This document shows, in pieces, positions 35,157 through 46,340 of a stretch of DNA of 64,000 nucleotides (within the stretch, counting starts at the first letter, position 1; every line of letters starts with the position of its first letter). The position numbers were made by a program, and so were the translations under genes. Location of the stretch: NCBI GenBank assembly GCA_026168455.1, contig CM047425.1, positions 41,932,711 through 41,996,710 of the forward strand, written 5' to 3'. The notes beneath the pieces are model-generated. The model had not been told where the DNA came from, made no database searches, and worked only from the letters and a program-made list of their open reading frames with translations. The DNA is from Theocolax elegans. Its lineage: Eukaryota > Arthropoda > Insecta > Hymenoptera > Cerocephalidae.

Positions 35157-35402
35157 TCAGTTATTTTTTTCTAATTCTTTCTGCAGAGTTTTGAGATTTA
35201 CAACATCCATTGGTTGAGTTGGTCCTGCTACATTACATAGTCTCTTGTTTTTAATGTCGTATTGTCCATCTTGGATGTGCTTATAATCAATGCTTAGAGG
35301 GCCACGATTAATTGGCATCTGCCGCAAGTGCCGACCATACACATCAACACCCATACTATCAACTTCAATTAATGATATTAGGCATACGTAGTTCTTCAAC
35401 AA
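35157..35402 (-). CDS. Possible fibre/tail-like protein fragment
   Basis: An 81-codon frame beginning MLKNYVCLISLIEVDSMGVD, with VYGRHLRQMPINRGPLS, NKRLCNVAGPTQPMDVVNLK and a C-terminal LQKELEKNN. The pattern of residue names, followed by VAGP.QP.D.VNL.TL, resembles virion fibre or spike stalk repeats seen in adintovirus-like elements. The upstream part is lost. Role inferred from weak similarity and position only. Confidence 0.4.
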   Translation of the reverse strand: MLKNYVCLISLIEVDSMGVDVYGRHLRQMPINRGPLSIDYKHIQDGQYDIKNKRLCNVAGPTQPMDVVNLKTLQKELEKNN

Positions 35403-35439
35403 TTGAATGCATCTCGTTGATGTGATGTTTCAGTTAACA

Positions 35440-36175
35440 ACAACCTTAAACGATCTACCAGTTCGTTAGAATTGTCCCAATATATATATTAAGTAGTAGC
35501 ATGTTTGTAAACAATATTTTTGTGATGGGGTAATAATAATTTAGTATTGCTTTGTCGTTTATTATTAATTAACTTTGCAATGTAATTATTATACTTGTTA
35601 CTAGATTGTTCTCGTATTTATTTAGCTGATTTATTATACTTTCTAAAAGTATTCGTATTGTTAATAATTTCACCATAAGCATTCAAATCTGCTTTAGTAA
35701 TGATTGTATTGTCAGGTTTTAAATAATAATTGCACAAGGCCAGAACTTTTTTATACTTTTTATTACTTACAATAACATTACGTTGTTAAATGATATGGGG
35801 CTATCACCAATTTTAAACGTGTCATTCATAAACTTTCTTACACCGTACACAATATCTAATGTTTTAGTTCTTAGAAGCATTGTAATGTATTTATTCTCAA
35901 CATCAAAGTTTGGAGATGTTAGTGTATAAATACTGTTTAAATGTAGTAAATACTGATTTTACTTTCTAACTAACTAATTTTTCAGATATTAACTAATTTT
36001 TCAAGTGATTGAACAACAGGTTTAAATGTTTCATTTAAAGTTTTTTCAGTATCAGTTTTGCTTGATTTGAGTAAATCATATTTACGCTTGGTGACATTAC
36101 AAGGTTTTTCCATTTGCTAAAGAACATTAATTTGCTCACTAAAATCATTCATGTTGATTTATCAAAGACTTCGAT
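35440..36175 (-). pseudogene. Conserved Polinton/adintovirus-associated protein of unknown function, decayed
   Basis: Minus-strand pieces include KRKYDLLKSSKTDTEKTLNE and TFKPVVQSLEKLV (about 36,000-36,090), then VYGVRKFMNDTFKIGDSPIS (about 35,790-35,860), TKADLNAYGEIINNTNT and, at the end, NSNELVDRLRLLLTE. This order matches a conserved structural or accessory gene of such elements. Stops and shifts occur in each part. Confidence 0.5.
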
Positions 36176-36189
36176 TAGAATGACTGCTT

Positions 36190-36900
36190 CAAACAGTTAA
36201 TGCTGCATTTATAAGAAATTGATCAAATCTTTTTCTATATCTACCATCATTTATTTCTCGATCTTTATGTAATACTAAAAACCATCATTACTACTCCAAC
36301 GGAATAAACACAAATCTTTGAACTGTTGATATGTCATGTCAGTATTAACGTAATCATTGTACACATGTATTAAATTCATATCATTTTGTCAAAAATTATT
36401 AAAAAATTTACGTTATCTCGAACTAAATGTTTCGGTACATGTGCGTATGTTTGATAAAGATAGAAATAATCAACATTTTTATGTTTACCCATACAATAAA
36501 AAGATTTTACATTACTCTGCTTTTCACAATATCATCAAAAATCATAACTCAATGAGGACGTATCGGGAGATACGACATGACCATAATCGCTGCAAGGTAA
36601 GTATTCAACACCTTCAATTGGTTCATTGAGTTTTTCAAGAAATTTGTATTTTGGTTGATTCAAGAACTTTGAGTATATGTAAATATTCTCTAATTTTAAA
36701 CCATTAGGAAGCAGTGCTATTAACGCATTAGTCTTTCTACAGTTTGACGGTCCACAAAATACAGTACGTATAGTATTCGGTAATAAATCACCATATCGTG
36801 TAATACTTTTATCTTTTGTCGCCGTGAAAGTATCAAAATTTATGACTGGAAGTTTGAGAGATTGTTTTTTGAAATCCATCGCTCTCAAAGTTTCAATCAC
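36190..36900 (-). pseudogene. FtsK/HerA-type genome packaging ATPase, decayed
   Basis: An open piece at 36,535-36,900 starts MIETLRAMDFKK. It has a P-loop region reading FCGPSNCRKTNALIALLP, where the second conserved Gly of the Walker A pattern is replaced by Arg. The continuation in other frames includes YCMGKHKNVDYFYLYQTYA and VPKHLVRDNVNFLIIF, then YNDYVNTDMTYQQFKDLC, to about 36,190. In Polintons and adintoviruses this ATPase pumps DNA into capsids. It is divergent from the PLA2-like gene, sharing a short intergenic region. Confidence 0.75.
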
Positions 36901-36944
36901 AACTACCGACTAATAGTACAAAAGGGCTATTTATTTTATTGTTT

Positions 36945-37260
36945 ACAAAGGTAAAGGTGTACTAAATAAAATTATTAATAAATTACCATTTGAACTGCAT
37001 GTGCCTGACCATTAGTACCGTGGAGCAGGTACTAAATTAAAAAAGAGGTTAGAACGTGGAGATCCTTGTATTAATCTATTGGACGCTTCTTGTAAGGAAC
37101 ACGATATTGCTTATTCACAGAACTGGGAAAATATTGCTGCCAGAATGTTACCATTTGAGATTTAGCAGAGAAGGCGTAGAATCGTGTGTTTTGTAAAGGA
37201 CGCTAATTTTGGTAAAAAAGCTACACTTATGCTATAAGAAACATCATGAAAATGTAATCT
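36945..37260 (+). pseudogene. Phospholipase A2-like capsid-associated protein, decayed
   Basis: Reads GKGVLNKIINKLPFELHVPD, a stop, then GAGTKLKKRLERGDPCINLL and the HD-containing CKEHDIAYSQN (about 37,095-37,127). The GxGTxLxxRLxRGDxxIN...CKxHDxAY pattern is that of the PLA2 domain shared by parvovirus capsids and adintovirus-like elements, where it helps virions leave endosomes. A stop near 37,005 and later shifts prevent expression. Confidence 0.7.
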
Positions 37261-37329
37261 AAACTTGATACGGGGGTGGAAAACGTAGAAAAAACAAAAA
37301 AAAATATTCATTAAAAAAAATAATTAATA

Positions 37330-37675
37330 AAACATAATAAAACCTAGTAGTAATTCAAAAGTTGTTTCTAAATCTGCTATAAAAGCTGCACGAAATGGTG
37401 TAAAAAAGTTGCAAGGAAAACGTAAAAATATATTATCAAGCACACTATCCATTCCAAAAATGGGTGGTTTCTTACCAGCGCTTATTCCAACATTTGCAGG
37501 TCTCAGTGCTGTTGGTTCTTTGGTAGGTAGCGCTGCTGACATAGCAAATGCTGTTAATAAAGCAAGTGCTGCTAAGAAACAATTGGAAGAGCAAAAAAGA
37601 CATAACCTACAAATGGAGTCACTACCTATATTAAAATGCTTATATTTTAAACCACATCAAAAAGTTTCAGTATAG
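37330..37675 (+). pseudogene. pX-like minor capsid (core) protein remnant
   Basis: An open segment at 37,409-37,675 contains MGGFLPALIPTFAGLSAVGS, then ADIANAVNKASAAKKQLEEQ. It is a short basic N-terminus, a glycine-rich hydrophobic helix and a charged helix. The basic part SKSAIKAARNGVKKLQGKRK precedes it in frame from about 37,360. This fits the pX-like virion protein encoded just before the protease. The start region is damaged by stops. Confidence 0.6.
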
Positions 37676-37724
37676 TCGTTGATAATAATAATAATAAAAT
37701 ATGTAAGAAAAAAAATATGTTCAA

Positions 37725-38005
37725 GAAAAAGGAATTTTCATCAATGTAATACTTTCTCATCGACCTCTAAATGAACTCGATATACTTAATTATGTTCACA
37801 AATTAAAAATATCAAATTTTTATGGAGTGTTTATAAGAGATTTATTACCTCGCAGTGATCTATGGTACAAGGAATCAGCTATTTCAAATCTCGATAACAA
37901 AACTGGTTCTGGTACTGATTGGTTGGTTATCGCAAAGATAGTAACAACATTTGCCATTTTGACAGTTTTGGACATTTGAGATTACCTACAGATATTCTTA
38001 ATTAA
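37725..38005 (+). pseudogene. Adenain-like virion protease remnant
   Basis: Pieces read LNELDILNYVHKLKISNFYG (about 37,767-37,826), VFIRDLLPRS, ISNLDNKTGSGTDWLVIAK (about 37,881-37,937) and, shifted, CHFDSFGHLRLP (about 37,951-37,985). The G-T-x-W segment is where the catalytic His of adenain-type cysteine proteases normally lies; here the residue is Asp (GAT). The C-terminal catalytic Cys region is not recognisable. Confidence 0.6.
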
Positions 38006-38204
38006 AAACTAATAAATTTTAATATAATTATAAAAGATATCAAGAATTTAATTGTTTTACTTGTGGACACCTGTGTTTAAAATTTCTAGCAAATTTGTAG
38101 AATTATTCAGACAATTATAATCTTTATAAATATAAAATTTATAAATGCTGTTAAGATTTTAGTAATAGATGGACAGTCAAGATGATTAAATATGTGATTC
38201 TCAG

Positions 38205-38655
38205 CTTATCAGGTACCTCCTCATTATTGGAGACTCACTATTTTTCACCTATTGGATTAGATCACTACAAGACATACGTTTAGGTCTCGTTCAACTGCTA
38301 ACATTCAACTTAATAAATTCTACATTGGAAATAAGGTTTTACAAAACGTATCTTACCACCTTATATGAGACACACATTTGACTTACCAGTATACACTCTA
38401 AAAGTATATGCACTGCAAGTTGAATGTAATGTCACATTACGAACGTACATTAACCAAAATAAAGTTCATACAATTCATGATTTTTTCCTGCTGATTTTTT
38501 ATTGCCGATATATAAAGTTATTGAGGTTCTAAAGCAAATTATTTACCTATTTCTGTAAAAATTATCGACTACTTGCGATCACGCTTCCTATATCAAGAAG
38601 TGACTTAGTAAATCTTCGTGGTGAGATTATCACAATTTGCTTACATTTAAAAAAA
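38205..38655 (+). pseudogene. Penton-like minor capsid protein remnant
   Basis: Segments NKFYIGNKVLQN (about 38,308-38,350), LKVYALQVECNVTLRTYINQ (about 38,398-38,458), KVHTIHDFF (about 38,462-38,490) and VNLRGEIITI (about 38,608-38,640) fit the single jelly-roll protein encoded upstream of the major capsid gene in adintovirus-like elements. At least four stops or shifts are present. Confidence 0.55.
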
Positions 38656-38828
38656 GTGACCTAATGGAAGTTGTTTCTAGTGCTAAGGTTGGCCAAGGGT
38701 ACATTAACGCGCCACCATGCCGTCAGACATTTAATCGTCTTCAGAGAGTCAACAGACTAACACGTCAAAACATTCAATTTCTTAGGAGCCTGGATCTTAG
38801 AATCGTCGACGAAAGAAAAAAAAGATAA
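38637..38828 (+). CDS. Small hypothetical protein between penton-like and major capsid genes
   Basis: A 63-residue frame whose start is non-standard (TTG at 38,637) or ATG 38,664. It contains MEVVSSAKVGQGYINAPPCR and QTFNRLQRVNRLTRQNIQFL and ends with a basic tail. Its position just before the capsid gene suggests an element gene, function unknown. Confidence 0.4.
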   Translation: MLTFKKSDLMEVVSSAKVGQGYINAPPCRQTFNRLQRVNRLTRQNIQFLRSLDLRIVDERKKR

Positions 38829-38876
38829 AACGACAAAAAATAACTTGCATTTTCATTTGCTGCTGTCGTCTACGAA

Positions 38877-40157
38877 ATGAAGGAAATACTAAATGTGCAG
38901 TCACTAGTTGCCTTTGATAAATCAATAACACATAAAGAAATACATGCGCATAAGCCATATACTTCACTAGCATTCAACAATAATGATGAGATTCGCATAT
39001 CCATCCATCAAGATCTATGTTTTTTACCATACAAAAGTTTACTTCACATTTGTGGAGAAATAAAAGCTAATGGATCTGCATTTTCTCACACGGCTTTTGT
39101 AAATAATACTATTTGCCATTTATTCGAAGAAATTCGATATGAAATTAATACGATAGAAATCGATAGATGTAAAAAAATAGACTAACTAGTTTTATGAAAG
39201 GTTACGTGTCTTAGAGTCCCAATCAAAGCCAATTTTTAGAAAATGCCGGGTGGATAGATGTTGAAGAAAAAAATCAAATAACTGATAATAATGGATATTT
39301 TCATGTTTCTATACGTTTGTCTATAATTCTGGATCCCCGAAGCTTAACGAAAAATTGTTGTTAATGTTAAATATGAGTTGATTCTTATGAGATCTGTAAA
39401 TGACTTGAATGATCATTCAAGATTCACTTAAATCGCATAGAATGGTTGATGCCTTACATAGTAATGTCAGACCGATGCAAAATACAATTATTTAATTATG
39501 TTCAAAAAGATTTACCAATAGCTATGAGCTTATTGAGGCCTGCGATTGCTCGGTCGGTAGGGTATCGGGCTGGCTAATCTGGAGGTCCCAGGTTCGATTC
39601 CCAGCCCCGGCCGCTTGATACAAGCACCACTGTCAAAATAAAAAAAAAGCTATGAGCTTCCGATCTTGGGAATTGTACAAATATCCAATGCTTCCATCAA
39701 CATCACAACACATCTGGACTGCATAAACAACTAATCCGTTGGAAAAACCAAGATTTGTAATCGTAGCATTTCGAATGAAAATAGGTATGATCATTGCGAC
39801 ATCACCAATATAAAACTATTTCTTAATTCACTATATTATCTTTATGGAAACTTAAACCTCGATATATTACACGATCACTTGTATGATATTTACGCAAAAT
39901 TTCAAAATGTTTATTATAGCAAAGACAATATTGTAGATCCTTTATTATTGAAAAATGAATTTAAAACATTTGCACCACTAATTGATATCGATTGTTCAAA
40001 ACAGAACGAAACACTAATGCAAGCTGTTGCCGATGTACGTCTACGATTTGAAGTTAACAATCATATTCCTGCAGGAACTACTGCTTATTGCATAATATTA
40101 CATGATCGTATTGTGCAATATAACCCTATTAGCGGAGATGTAAAGAAACTTCTATAA
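38877..40157 (+). pseudogene. Hexon-like major capsid protein, decayed and interrupted by a SINE
   Basis: ATG 38,877. The N-terminal 102 codons read MKEILNVQSLVAFDKSITHK, with FVNNTICHLFEEIRYEINTI (about 39,099-39,158) and a stop at 39,183. The middle is recovered in several frames (ENAGWIDVEEKNQITDNNGY near 39,240-39,300; MSFRSWELYKYPMLPSTSQH near 39,653-39,710). The C-terminal part at 39,879-40,157 is open and ends AGTTAYCIILHDRIVQYNPI and a short tail. This is the double jelly-roll capsid protein family. A SINE with a 12-bp duplication splits the middle. Confidence 0.75.
39532..39647 (+). mobile_element. tRNA-derived SINE inside the capsid gene
   Basis: Flanked by direct repeats AGCTATGAGCTT at 39,520-39,531 and 39,648-39,659. 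It contains an A-box-like TGCTCGGTCGGTAGGG and a perfect B-box GGTTCGATTCC (39,591-39,601), and ends in an A-rich tract. The capsid reading resumes directly after it (AMSFRSWELY). Confidence 0.9.
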
Positions 40158-40159
40158 AT

Positions 40160-41603
40160 GTTATTTCAGAGAATAAATAAATATCTTACAAACATAGGCA
40201 AAGTATTTTTTTGTCAACTATCATCCTATTCCCATATATCATTAATAATCGCAGTTCATTATTAACGTCAACGTCGATATAGCAGGCTATGTCGACAAAA
40301 TCATCGGTCGAGTATTCAAATCCAAGATGGCGCTTGCGTTGGTTAGATGAAAATGGCACTCGCGTACGTAATGGCGCGCGCGCGGCGATGGGGGCGCTCT
40401 CATCGATATAACAGGCTATGGTAAAGTAGGTTGCATTGGTATTACCATCGGTCGATAGGGTAAGAAAATTTAGCATAAATCGGTACCTGCTCTGATGGTA
40501 AGTGGCTTAGAATCCTTTTAGCCCCAGCTACTTTTTTTTAATTTTTTTTGTGTGCTAAAAAATGCAAAAAGTTTTCTTAACAGATATAATGTAATCTACA
40601 GATGTACGGAAAAATGACCACAGTTTTATTTGATATGTCAAAATTGGCACGTTTTTAATTGGCGTAAAAAACGTATTATTTTAGAAATTAACAGTAATCT
40701 TTTAGTAGACTGCAAGATTACTTCAAGTTTATTTCCAAAATTAAAAAGTACATTTTTATACGAGGAAGATAATAGTCTTTAATTATTCTATAAGATTATT
40801 ACTTTTCTTCATTTAAACTGAACAATTACTGCAAGTTTATTTAAAATTTAAAAATTGGCATATTATTCAACTGGCATATGTATATTTCTCAATTTTAAAT
40901 ATTTTTAGCTGAAATCAATCCAATATTAAATTATCTATATTACTTTTCACAGATGATGTCATTTAATTAAGTATACAAATGTTCATGTATTTCAATTATT
41001 TTTACTATAAAAAGATCTGCAAATATTTCGGACTAGCCGAGTTCTAGTATTTTTAAATACGTTATGATTTTCAAGCTATTTATTGGTACAATATATCTCA
41101 TAATGATATCGATATTCAAATTCCAATCACTTGATCTTGGCACTGAAAATCTAGAATTTGTGTTGCCATTGTTTCTATGTTGATGTATTTCAATTAATAG
41201 ATGGATCATCGATGAAAGTAAGACATAAATTTATGGCAGGTTATTAAAATGTATATTGTATTATTTAAAATTAAATATATAAAAAAATAAATTAATTAAT
41301 ATTTTTATCGGTCTTACAGTCAATTATATGGGCAATCAGATTGCCCCTACTTATAATCACCCCCGAAGAATCTATAAAAATAAAAATAAAAAATATAAAA
41401 TATAAAAAAATAAGTATAGTTTTTGTTGAAGTGTTAAAGTGTGTTTTTGTTGTAAGTGATTAACAATTTTTTGTATGTATATAATGTAAAAATCAAAAAA
41501 ATTTTTAATTATAAAATATTTGTTGTATAAACCTTTCACAATGAAAATTATAGTACATTCACTTACAATTTAACTTAAAAGGGTTTATGCAATATAGTTA
41601 TTC
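40160..41603. other. Non-coding flank of the Polinton-like element
   Basis: Contains a GC-rich patch at about 40,310-40,470 with two copies of an AGGCTATG-type word (TATAGCAGGCTATG, TATAACAGGCTATG). A small palindrome GGGCAATCAGATTGCCC lies near 41,331. No gene is seen. It may contain the right end of the element, but no inverted partner was found on the left side. Confidence 0.35.
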
Positions 41604-41607
41604 TTAA

Positions 41608-41991
41608 CGGGGTGCCATAGTTAATATTTATCCTCCCTACCTTATCGGCAATCGTGATTATTAGTAATAAATTTGTAAATAAAACAGTATGTAAAAAAAT
41701 AAGAGAAGAGGCGCCTTCGTTTATTGATAATTTAACTGTGTGCTGAATTTCAGATTAAAATTATACTGCGTTTTTGAGAAAAGTCTTACCAAAAATGTGA
41801 ACCTAACCTCAACGAGGTAGAAAGATTTGATATTTTTGGTAAGACTTTTCTCGAAAACGCAATAATATTTTAATCTAACATTCAGCACACAGTTAGATTG
41901 TCAATAAACGAAGGCGCCTCTTCTCTTATTTTTTCACATACTGTTCTACTTTTTTATTAATTAATAATCAAAAATTGAGTATGGAACCCCC
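41608..41991. mobile_element. Palindromic MITE, copy 2 (inverted relative to copy 1)
   Basis: Begins CGGGGTGCCATAG and ends TATGGAACCCCC, flanked on both sides by TTAA (41,604-41,607 and 41,992-41,995). The interior hairpin pairs GAAAAGTCTTACCAAAAAT with its complement. TTAA flanks and C-rich ends suggest mobilisation by a piggyBac-type transposase. Confidence 0.85.
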
Positions 41992-42479
41992 TTAATGCTA
42001 TAACGATCTATTTAATGCAATTTTAAAAATGATTTTTATAATTTTTTAACCACTGCAAACTTTGTACTAAATAAGTATTATTAAAATTATTTTAGAACAT
42101 TGTTTAAGTTCTGTTTAACCTTTAGAGTGCTGGGATTCGCGCCGTGATTTCTGAGATTCAGGTCGATAGTTTAAAAAAAACACCTTGTATAGTATCCGCC
42201 ATATTACTTCCGCCATTCTGTATTTTCATTTTGATGACAGATTCAACTTCAGAGATCTTAATAAAAGGGCAGTCCGTATTTATAGCTTCACAAATCCGCC
42301 ACCCGAAAATTTGCTAGCAGAAGTGGCGCTGCCGTAAGTAGGCTGAGTTCATATTCGACAATAATTATGGACATTTAAAGCAAATAGAGTTTTTACCAAA
42401 CAAAATCAGAGTTGAACGCCATAGCTATTAATGTTATGATTAATTACATATGCTTACAAGGAGGGGTTCCACCTTCCGC

Positions 42480-43709
42480 ACGGAAAGAAATGTATAATTA
42501 AAAATTGCTATACTTTTCAGTAATCGGAACACAAACTCGATTTATGAAGGAAATTTAATATACTTCTATAAAATAATGCTATATATCAGAATAAAGTTTA
42601 CTATGCGATATAGTAAAAATTCTAAATAATATATATTTGCATACATTTTCGTACATAGTATAGCAAAATTTAGAAAAATTACTGTCAAATACATCCAGAT
42701 AAGTGAGCAAAAATTATGAAGAAAGCGTAAAGACAATGCGACTGGTTAAGACCGCTAATTACCCTGTTTCAACGATAACAATAGTAAGTATTAATTATTT
42801 TTGTAATAATGTTTATTACTACAAACCTAATATATAAAGTAAGCAAAATGAGTCAACAACAAAAAGTTCAAAAGATAGGTTAAGTTTGTTAATTGAAAAG
42901 AAACCGTTGCCACATTCAATACATTTAAAAAGGTACTACAAATACATTCTTTTTTGTTAGAAACATCAAAGAGATGGAATCAGAGGTAAGAGATGCGGCA
43001 AGAGTATGAATGCGTTGAAGTTTTTGTGTATATATGCCTCTCTTCCTCTCTTTCCTTAAGCCTAAAATATTAAACGAAGTATAGTGACCGACGCGGTGGC
43101 GGAGTGGTGAAAACGCACCTCGGCCGATCGCAAAAGTTTACTTGGGTGGGACACCATTCTCGTGCGGCTGTCGTGATCGGTTAGGTGTTTTTTTACATTC
43201 CACAACGCGAGCGGGAGGTGTGGAACGTTCTGTTTCGGTGTCATGGCCTACGCAATGTGACTTTGACACCCAAACAGAATATTTCGAAGACACCGGGCCA
43301 TCTCGGGTGGTTGGGGATTAAAAAAGGTGGGGAAAAAGCACCCACACAGAGGTGGTGGGTAAACGCTGTTGAAGTTCTCCAAGCGGGGACAAACGGCAGG
43401 AAGTGCCAGAAAAATGGCACAAAAACTAGTAAATAAAAAAAATAAATATTAAATGAAGTAGTGTGAGTTGTGCTCTTTATATCGAGTTATATTTCAATAT
43501 CAATAACATTATTAATTTTATAAAATTTAATATATAATATAAATAATATTTAATATACGGTATAGTAAAATTTGATGATTCGAAAATTTACGATACCATA
43601 TACTAAAATTTAGTATAAATTGAAACTCAATTAAAACTCCATTAAAATACAGTATAGCAATTTTTACTGAAGATTATAGGAATATTTAATCATACATTTC
43701 TCTCCGTAT
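42480..43709. mobile_element. Inverted-repeat non-autonomous element holding a SINE
   Basis: The left end CGGAAAGAAATGTATAATTA and the right end, read inversely, CGGAGAGAAATGTATGATTA form imperfect terminal inverted repeats. AAAATTGCTATACT and TTTTCAGTAA words pair further in. The interior is AT-rich with repeated TATAGTAAAATT motifs. No target duplication was established. Confidence 0.6.
43082..43443 (+). mobile_element. tRNA-derived SINE, 362 bp
   Basis: Flanked by near-perfect 17-bp direct repeats AAATATTAAACGAAGTA (43,065-43,081) and AAATATTAAATGAAGTA (43,444-43,460). The head has an A-box TGGCGGAGTGG (near 43,097) and a degenerate B-box (GGTGGGACACC). The tail is A-rich (AAATAAAAAAAATAA). 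The body encodes no protein. Confidence 0.85.
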
Positions 43710-45360
43710 AGCATTTGCCATTTCCGCTAGGGTGCGATCGAGTTTATTATCAGTACATGTAAACTACAAGCTTAATTCTTATAATCCCCGAGTATTTTAA
43801 TTCCGTATTCTTCTGCATGTATTCATTCGATTGATTGTCTATCAATTTTCTTTAAATAAACAAAATTATTCATATTTGACAATCTTATATACTGTACAGG
43901 ATCCATACATTCTTTTCTCGTAAAAGAATCATTTTTCGAATTTTTTTTTTCATATCTTTGATATTTAAAGAGTTATCGAATATATACATATTTTTGATAA
44001 ATTAATTTTTTATTAACATTGTAAATAAAAGATGTACTGTGAAAATAATTAGATTATTGTTTTTAGCTCATATCCCTGCAGGTACTATACACCAAAAAAC
44101 GATATAGTCTTTTCAATATTTATAAACAATAATTTTGTATATACAGAAACCTTATGCGATAGTATATTGAATATTTTGATCGTTATACAAAAATGCGAAT
44201 GATGTTCTAAAACTATGATTCGTTCATTTATTTTTAAAAAACACAGAGTATGTTTAGTCAGTATGTCATGTAAAATTTCTTAAGTTGGAAATATTTTTTC
44301 TTTAAACGTAAAAGATGTGAATTCCATTATTCAGCAGTGTATGGTAGAGTTTATATTTCAAAGTATATAACGTATTATATCTTCCAGTGTTCCCGTTTAC
44401 AATTTACTTATTGTTTAAAAGTCATGCTTTCTTGTGTTTTACGGGTTGTAATTAATTGCAAACCTATGATTCGTATATGTCGGAATACGAATAGTAGTGA
44501 TTTACAATCTTTACCAACAAATGTGATTTTAAATAAATTAAAAACAATTTTATTACAAAACAAGTACATTTTGGAAATAGTGATACATGTTATTAAACGT
44601 TTGTACCCTCAAGGGCATCCTGAAGCTAACGATATTCAACAAAAATGTAGTATGTACCTATCCAGACTGGCGAACATTATTACGGTAAATTTATATATGT
44701 ATGACAAACCAAATTAACGATGAATTAATGATATTTACAGTGTTACTCCAGATGAATGAAGATTTAGAAGGTAATAATTTCATATCGAAATGTGATTTTA
44801 ATAATGGTAATTAAAAAAAAATGTCGTGTTTATTGCACGATTCACACGGAGATTTGAGGCTGTATAGAAATGAACTGTTTATTGATTCACAGCGATTTCG
44901 CTCACAAAGAGCAGGTAAAATTACTTCCGTAGATATAAGTATGTTTCAACTCACTGTTATTATTTTTATTACAAAGAAACTTAATCTAACTACATGTTTG
45001 GGGTTTCGTTCACTTACACACAACTTTACTCAAGCCACGCTAGAATGAGAGTGTGAGAGTGTTAGACTTTGAATCACTCCCCACTTACACCTTTGCAGTT
45101 TAGTTTAGTTTTACTCCGGAAGAGAGTGGCGCAAAATAAACTTTATTCAATTCTTATACATACCGCCAGCCTTGAACCATCAGGGTTCAATCATGCCATA
45201 CGTGGACTAAAAATCAGGTTTCCTTTTACCATGTAAATTATTATTTTTTATGTTGATAAATATAGTAAACATTATGTGTATAAATCTTATTAACTAATAT
45301 GCTTATAATTTATACTAAATAATTTTCTCTCAAACATTATAAAGGGATGTATTCAGAGAC
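43710..45360. other. AT-rich interval with two unassigned short frames
   Basis: Frames at 44,337-44,717 (126 residues, from ATG) and 44,821-45,048 have no domain I recognise and no supporting neighbours. A CT/AG-rich patch near 45,050 and a CAGGGTTCAATC word near 45,180 may belong to the BEL/Pao element to the right. Confidence 0.35.
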
Positions 45361-45369
45361 TAACTTCTT

Positions 45370-46340
45370 TATCCTCCAAGTCAATGGGGAGAAGGGTGAT
45401 TTGGTGTATAAGCCGTAAGAAACTTGAACATGCAGTCTTTACTCGAACTTTATTATCAGTTTGACTCAGAATACATTCCTCTATTTTACTTAGCCACTTT
45501 GTTAATGGTAAATTGGGTTGTTTTAGATGTACAAGTTGTCCAACCTTTGCATTGTTTAATTCTAAACGCCACTTCGAACGTTGCTGAATTCATCAATAGT
45601 AGGTAATTTACTGCCAATAATTCATTTTAGATGACCCTTAACACTGCCGACACCAGCCTCCCACAGTCCGCCAAAATGAGGAGCTACATGACGATTGTAA
45701 TGCCAAATGACTTTATTATGCGCTATTAAGTTACGAAATTCTGTCTTTATATGCTTGTTCGAAAGCTTCGCGTAATTCTCGATCAGCACCTCGTAGGTTA
45801 GTCCCACAATCACTGTACACGTGTGATGGAAATCTACGTCTCGTGACAAATCTTTAAAAGGATGCGATAAATACTTCAGATGAATAATCACACGATATTT
45901 CTAGGCGGATAACCTTTGTGGCAAAACATACGAAGATGTCTACATAACAAGGGTGTGATTAATGTCCTAGTCCGCCTGCCATACGAATCTGCAACGGACC
46001 CCCGTAATCAATACCACAGTCATTAAATACCCGAGGAGGTTGAGTCGATGTCAAGTTGATGTAAGTTTAGCATTTATTTTTGCGCATATCACACATTTGT
46101 ATATGACCGATTTGACTTGTGGTCTGGGGTTAAGAACCCAATAAGTTTGTCTGAGTGTGTTTAGCGTTAACTTTACATCTTTATGTAAGCATCGAGTATG
46201 TATATATTCTATAAGTAACGTAGTGACTCGATGTCGAGTAGAGTGCGCATCGAGTGCCATATGTTACGGTAAGGAGACAGTACTCTTGGATAGGAATGGC
46301 AGGCTGATCTTGCCACAGTATGCACTGTGACGTGGTATTC
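45370..46340 (-). pseudogene. BEL/Pao retrotransposon integrase remnant
   Basis: Minus-strand segments include the HHCC-like zinc region (TLRQTYWVLNPRPQVKSVIY, CVICAKINA, about 46,060-46,190), the core start FNDCGIDYGGPLQIRMAG (about 45,970-46,035), then SDCGTNLRGADRELREAFEQ (about 45,745-45,815) and WHYNRHVAPHFGGLWEAGVG (about 45,640-45,700). These fit BEL/Pao integrases. Two catalytic Asp positions are readable. The remaining part down to 45,370 is a decayed C-terminal region. Several frames are required, so it is inactive. Confidence 0.8.

Larger units (their letters stand above)
26600..40200. mobile_element. Decayed Polinton/adintovirus-like integrated element
   Basis: The gene set is diagnostic: type B DNA polymerase, integrase, packaging ATPase, phospholipase A2-like, pX-like, protease, penton-like and hexon-like genes. 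Left-to-right order is polymerase (+), integrase (-), a possible fibre-like protein (-), an unknown protein (-), ATPase (-), then the virion genes (+). The ATPase and PLA2-like genes are divergent and about 45 bp apart. Every large gene carries stops or shifts. An I-clade LINE and a SINE are inserted. Terminal inverted repeats were not identified. Without the LINE the element is about 8.2 kb, well below a full-length one, mainly because most of the polymerase is missing. Confidence 0.85.

Noticed and set aside
40186..40476. 96-residue minus-strand frame next to the capsid gene
   Set aside because: It overlaps a patch with repeated words and shows no similarity to element genes.
44337..45048. 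Frames of 126 and 75 residues
   Set aside because: No recognisable family and no supporting neighbours; kept only as a note in the interval description.
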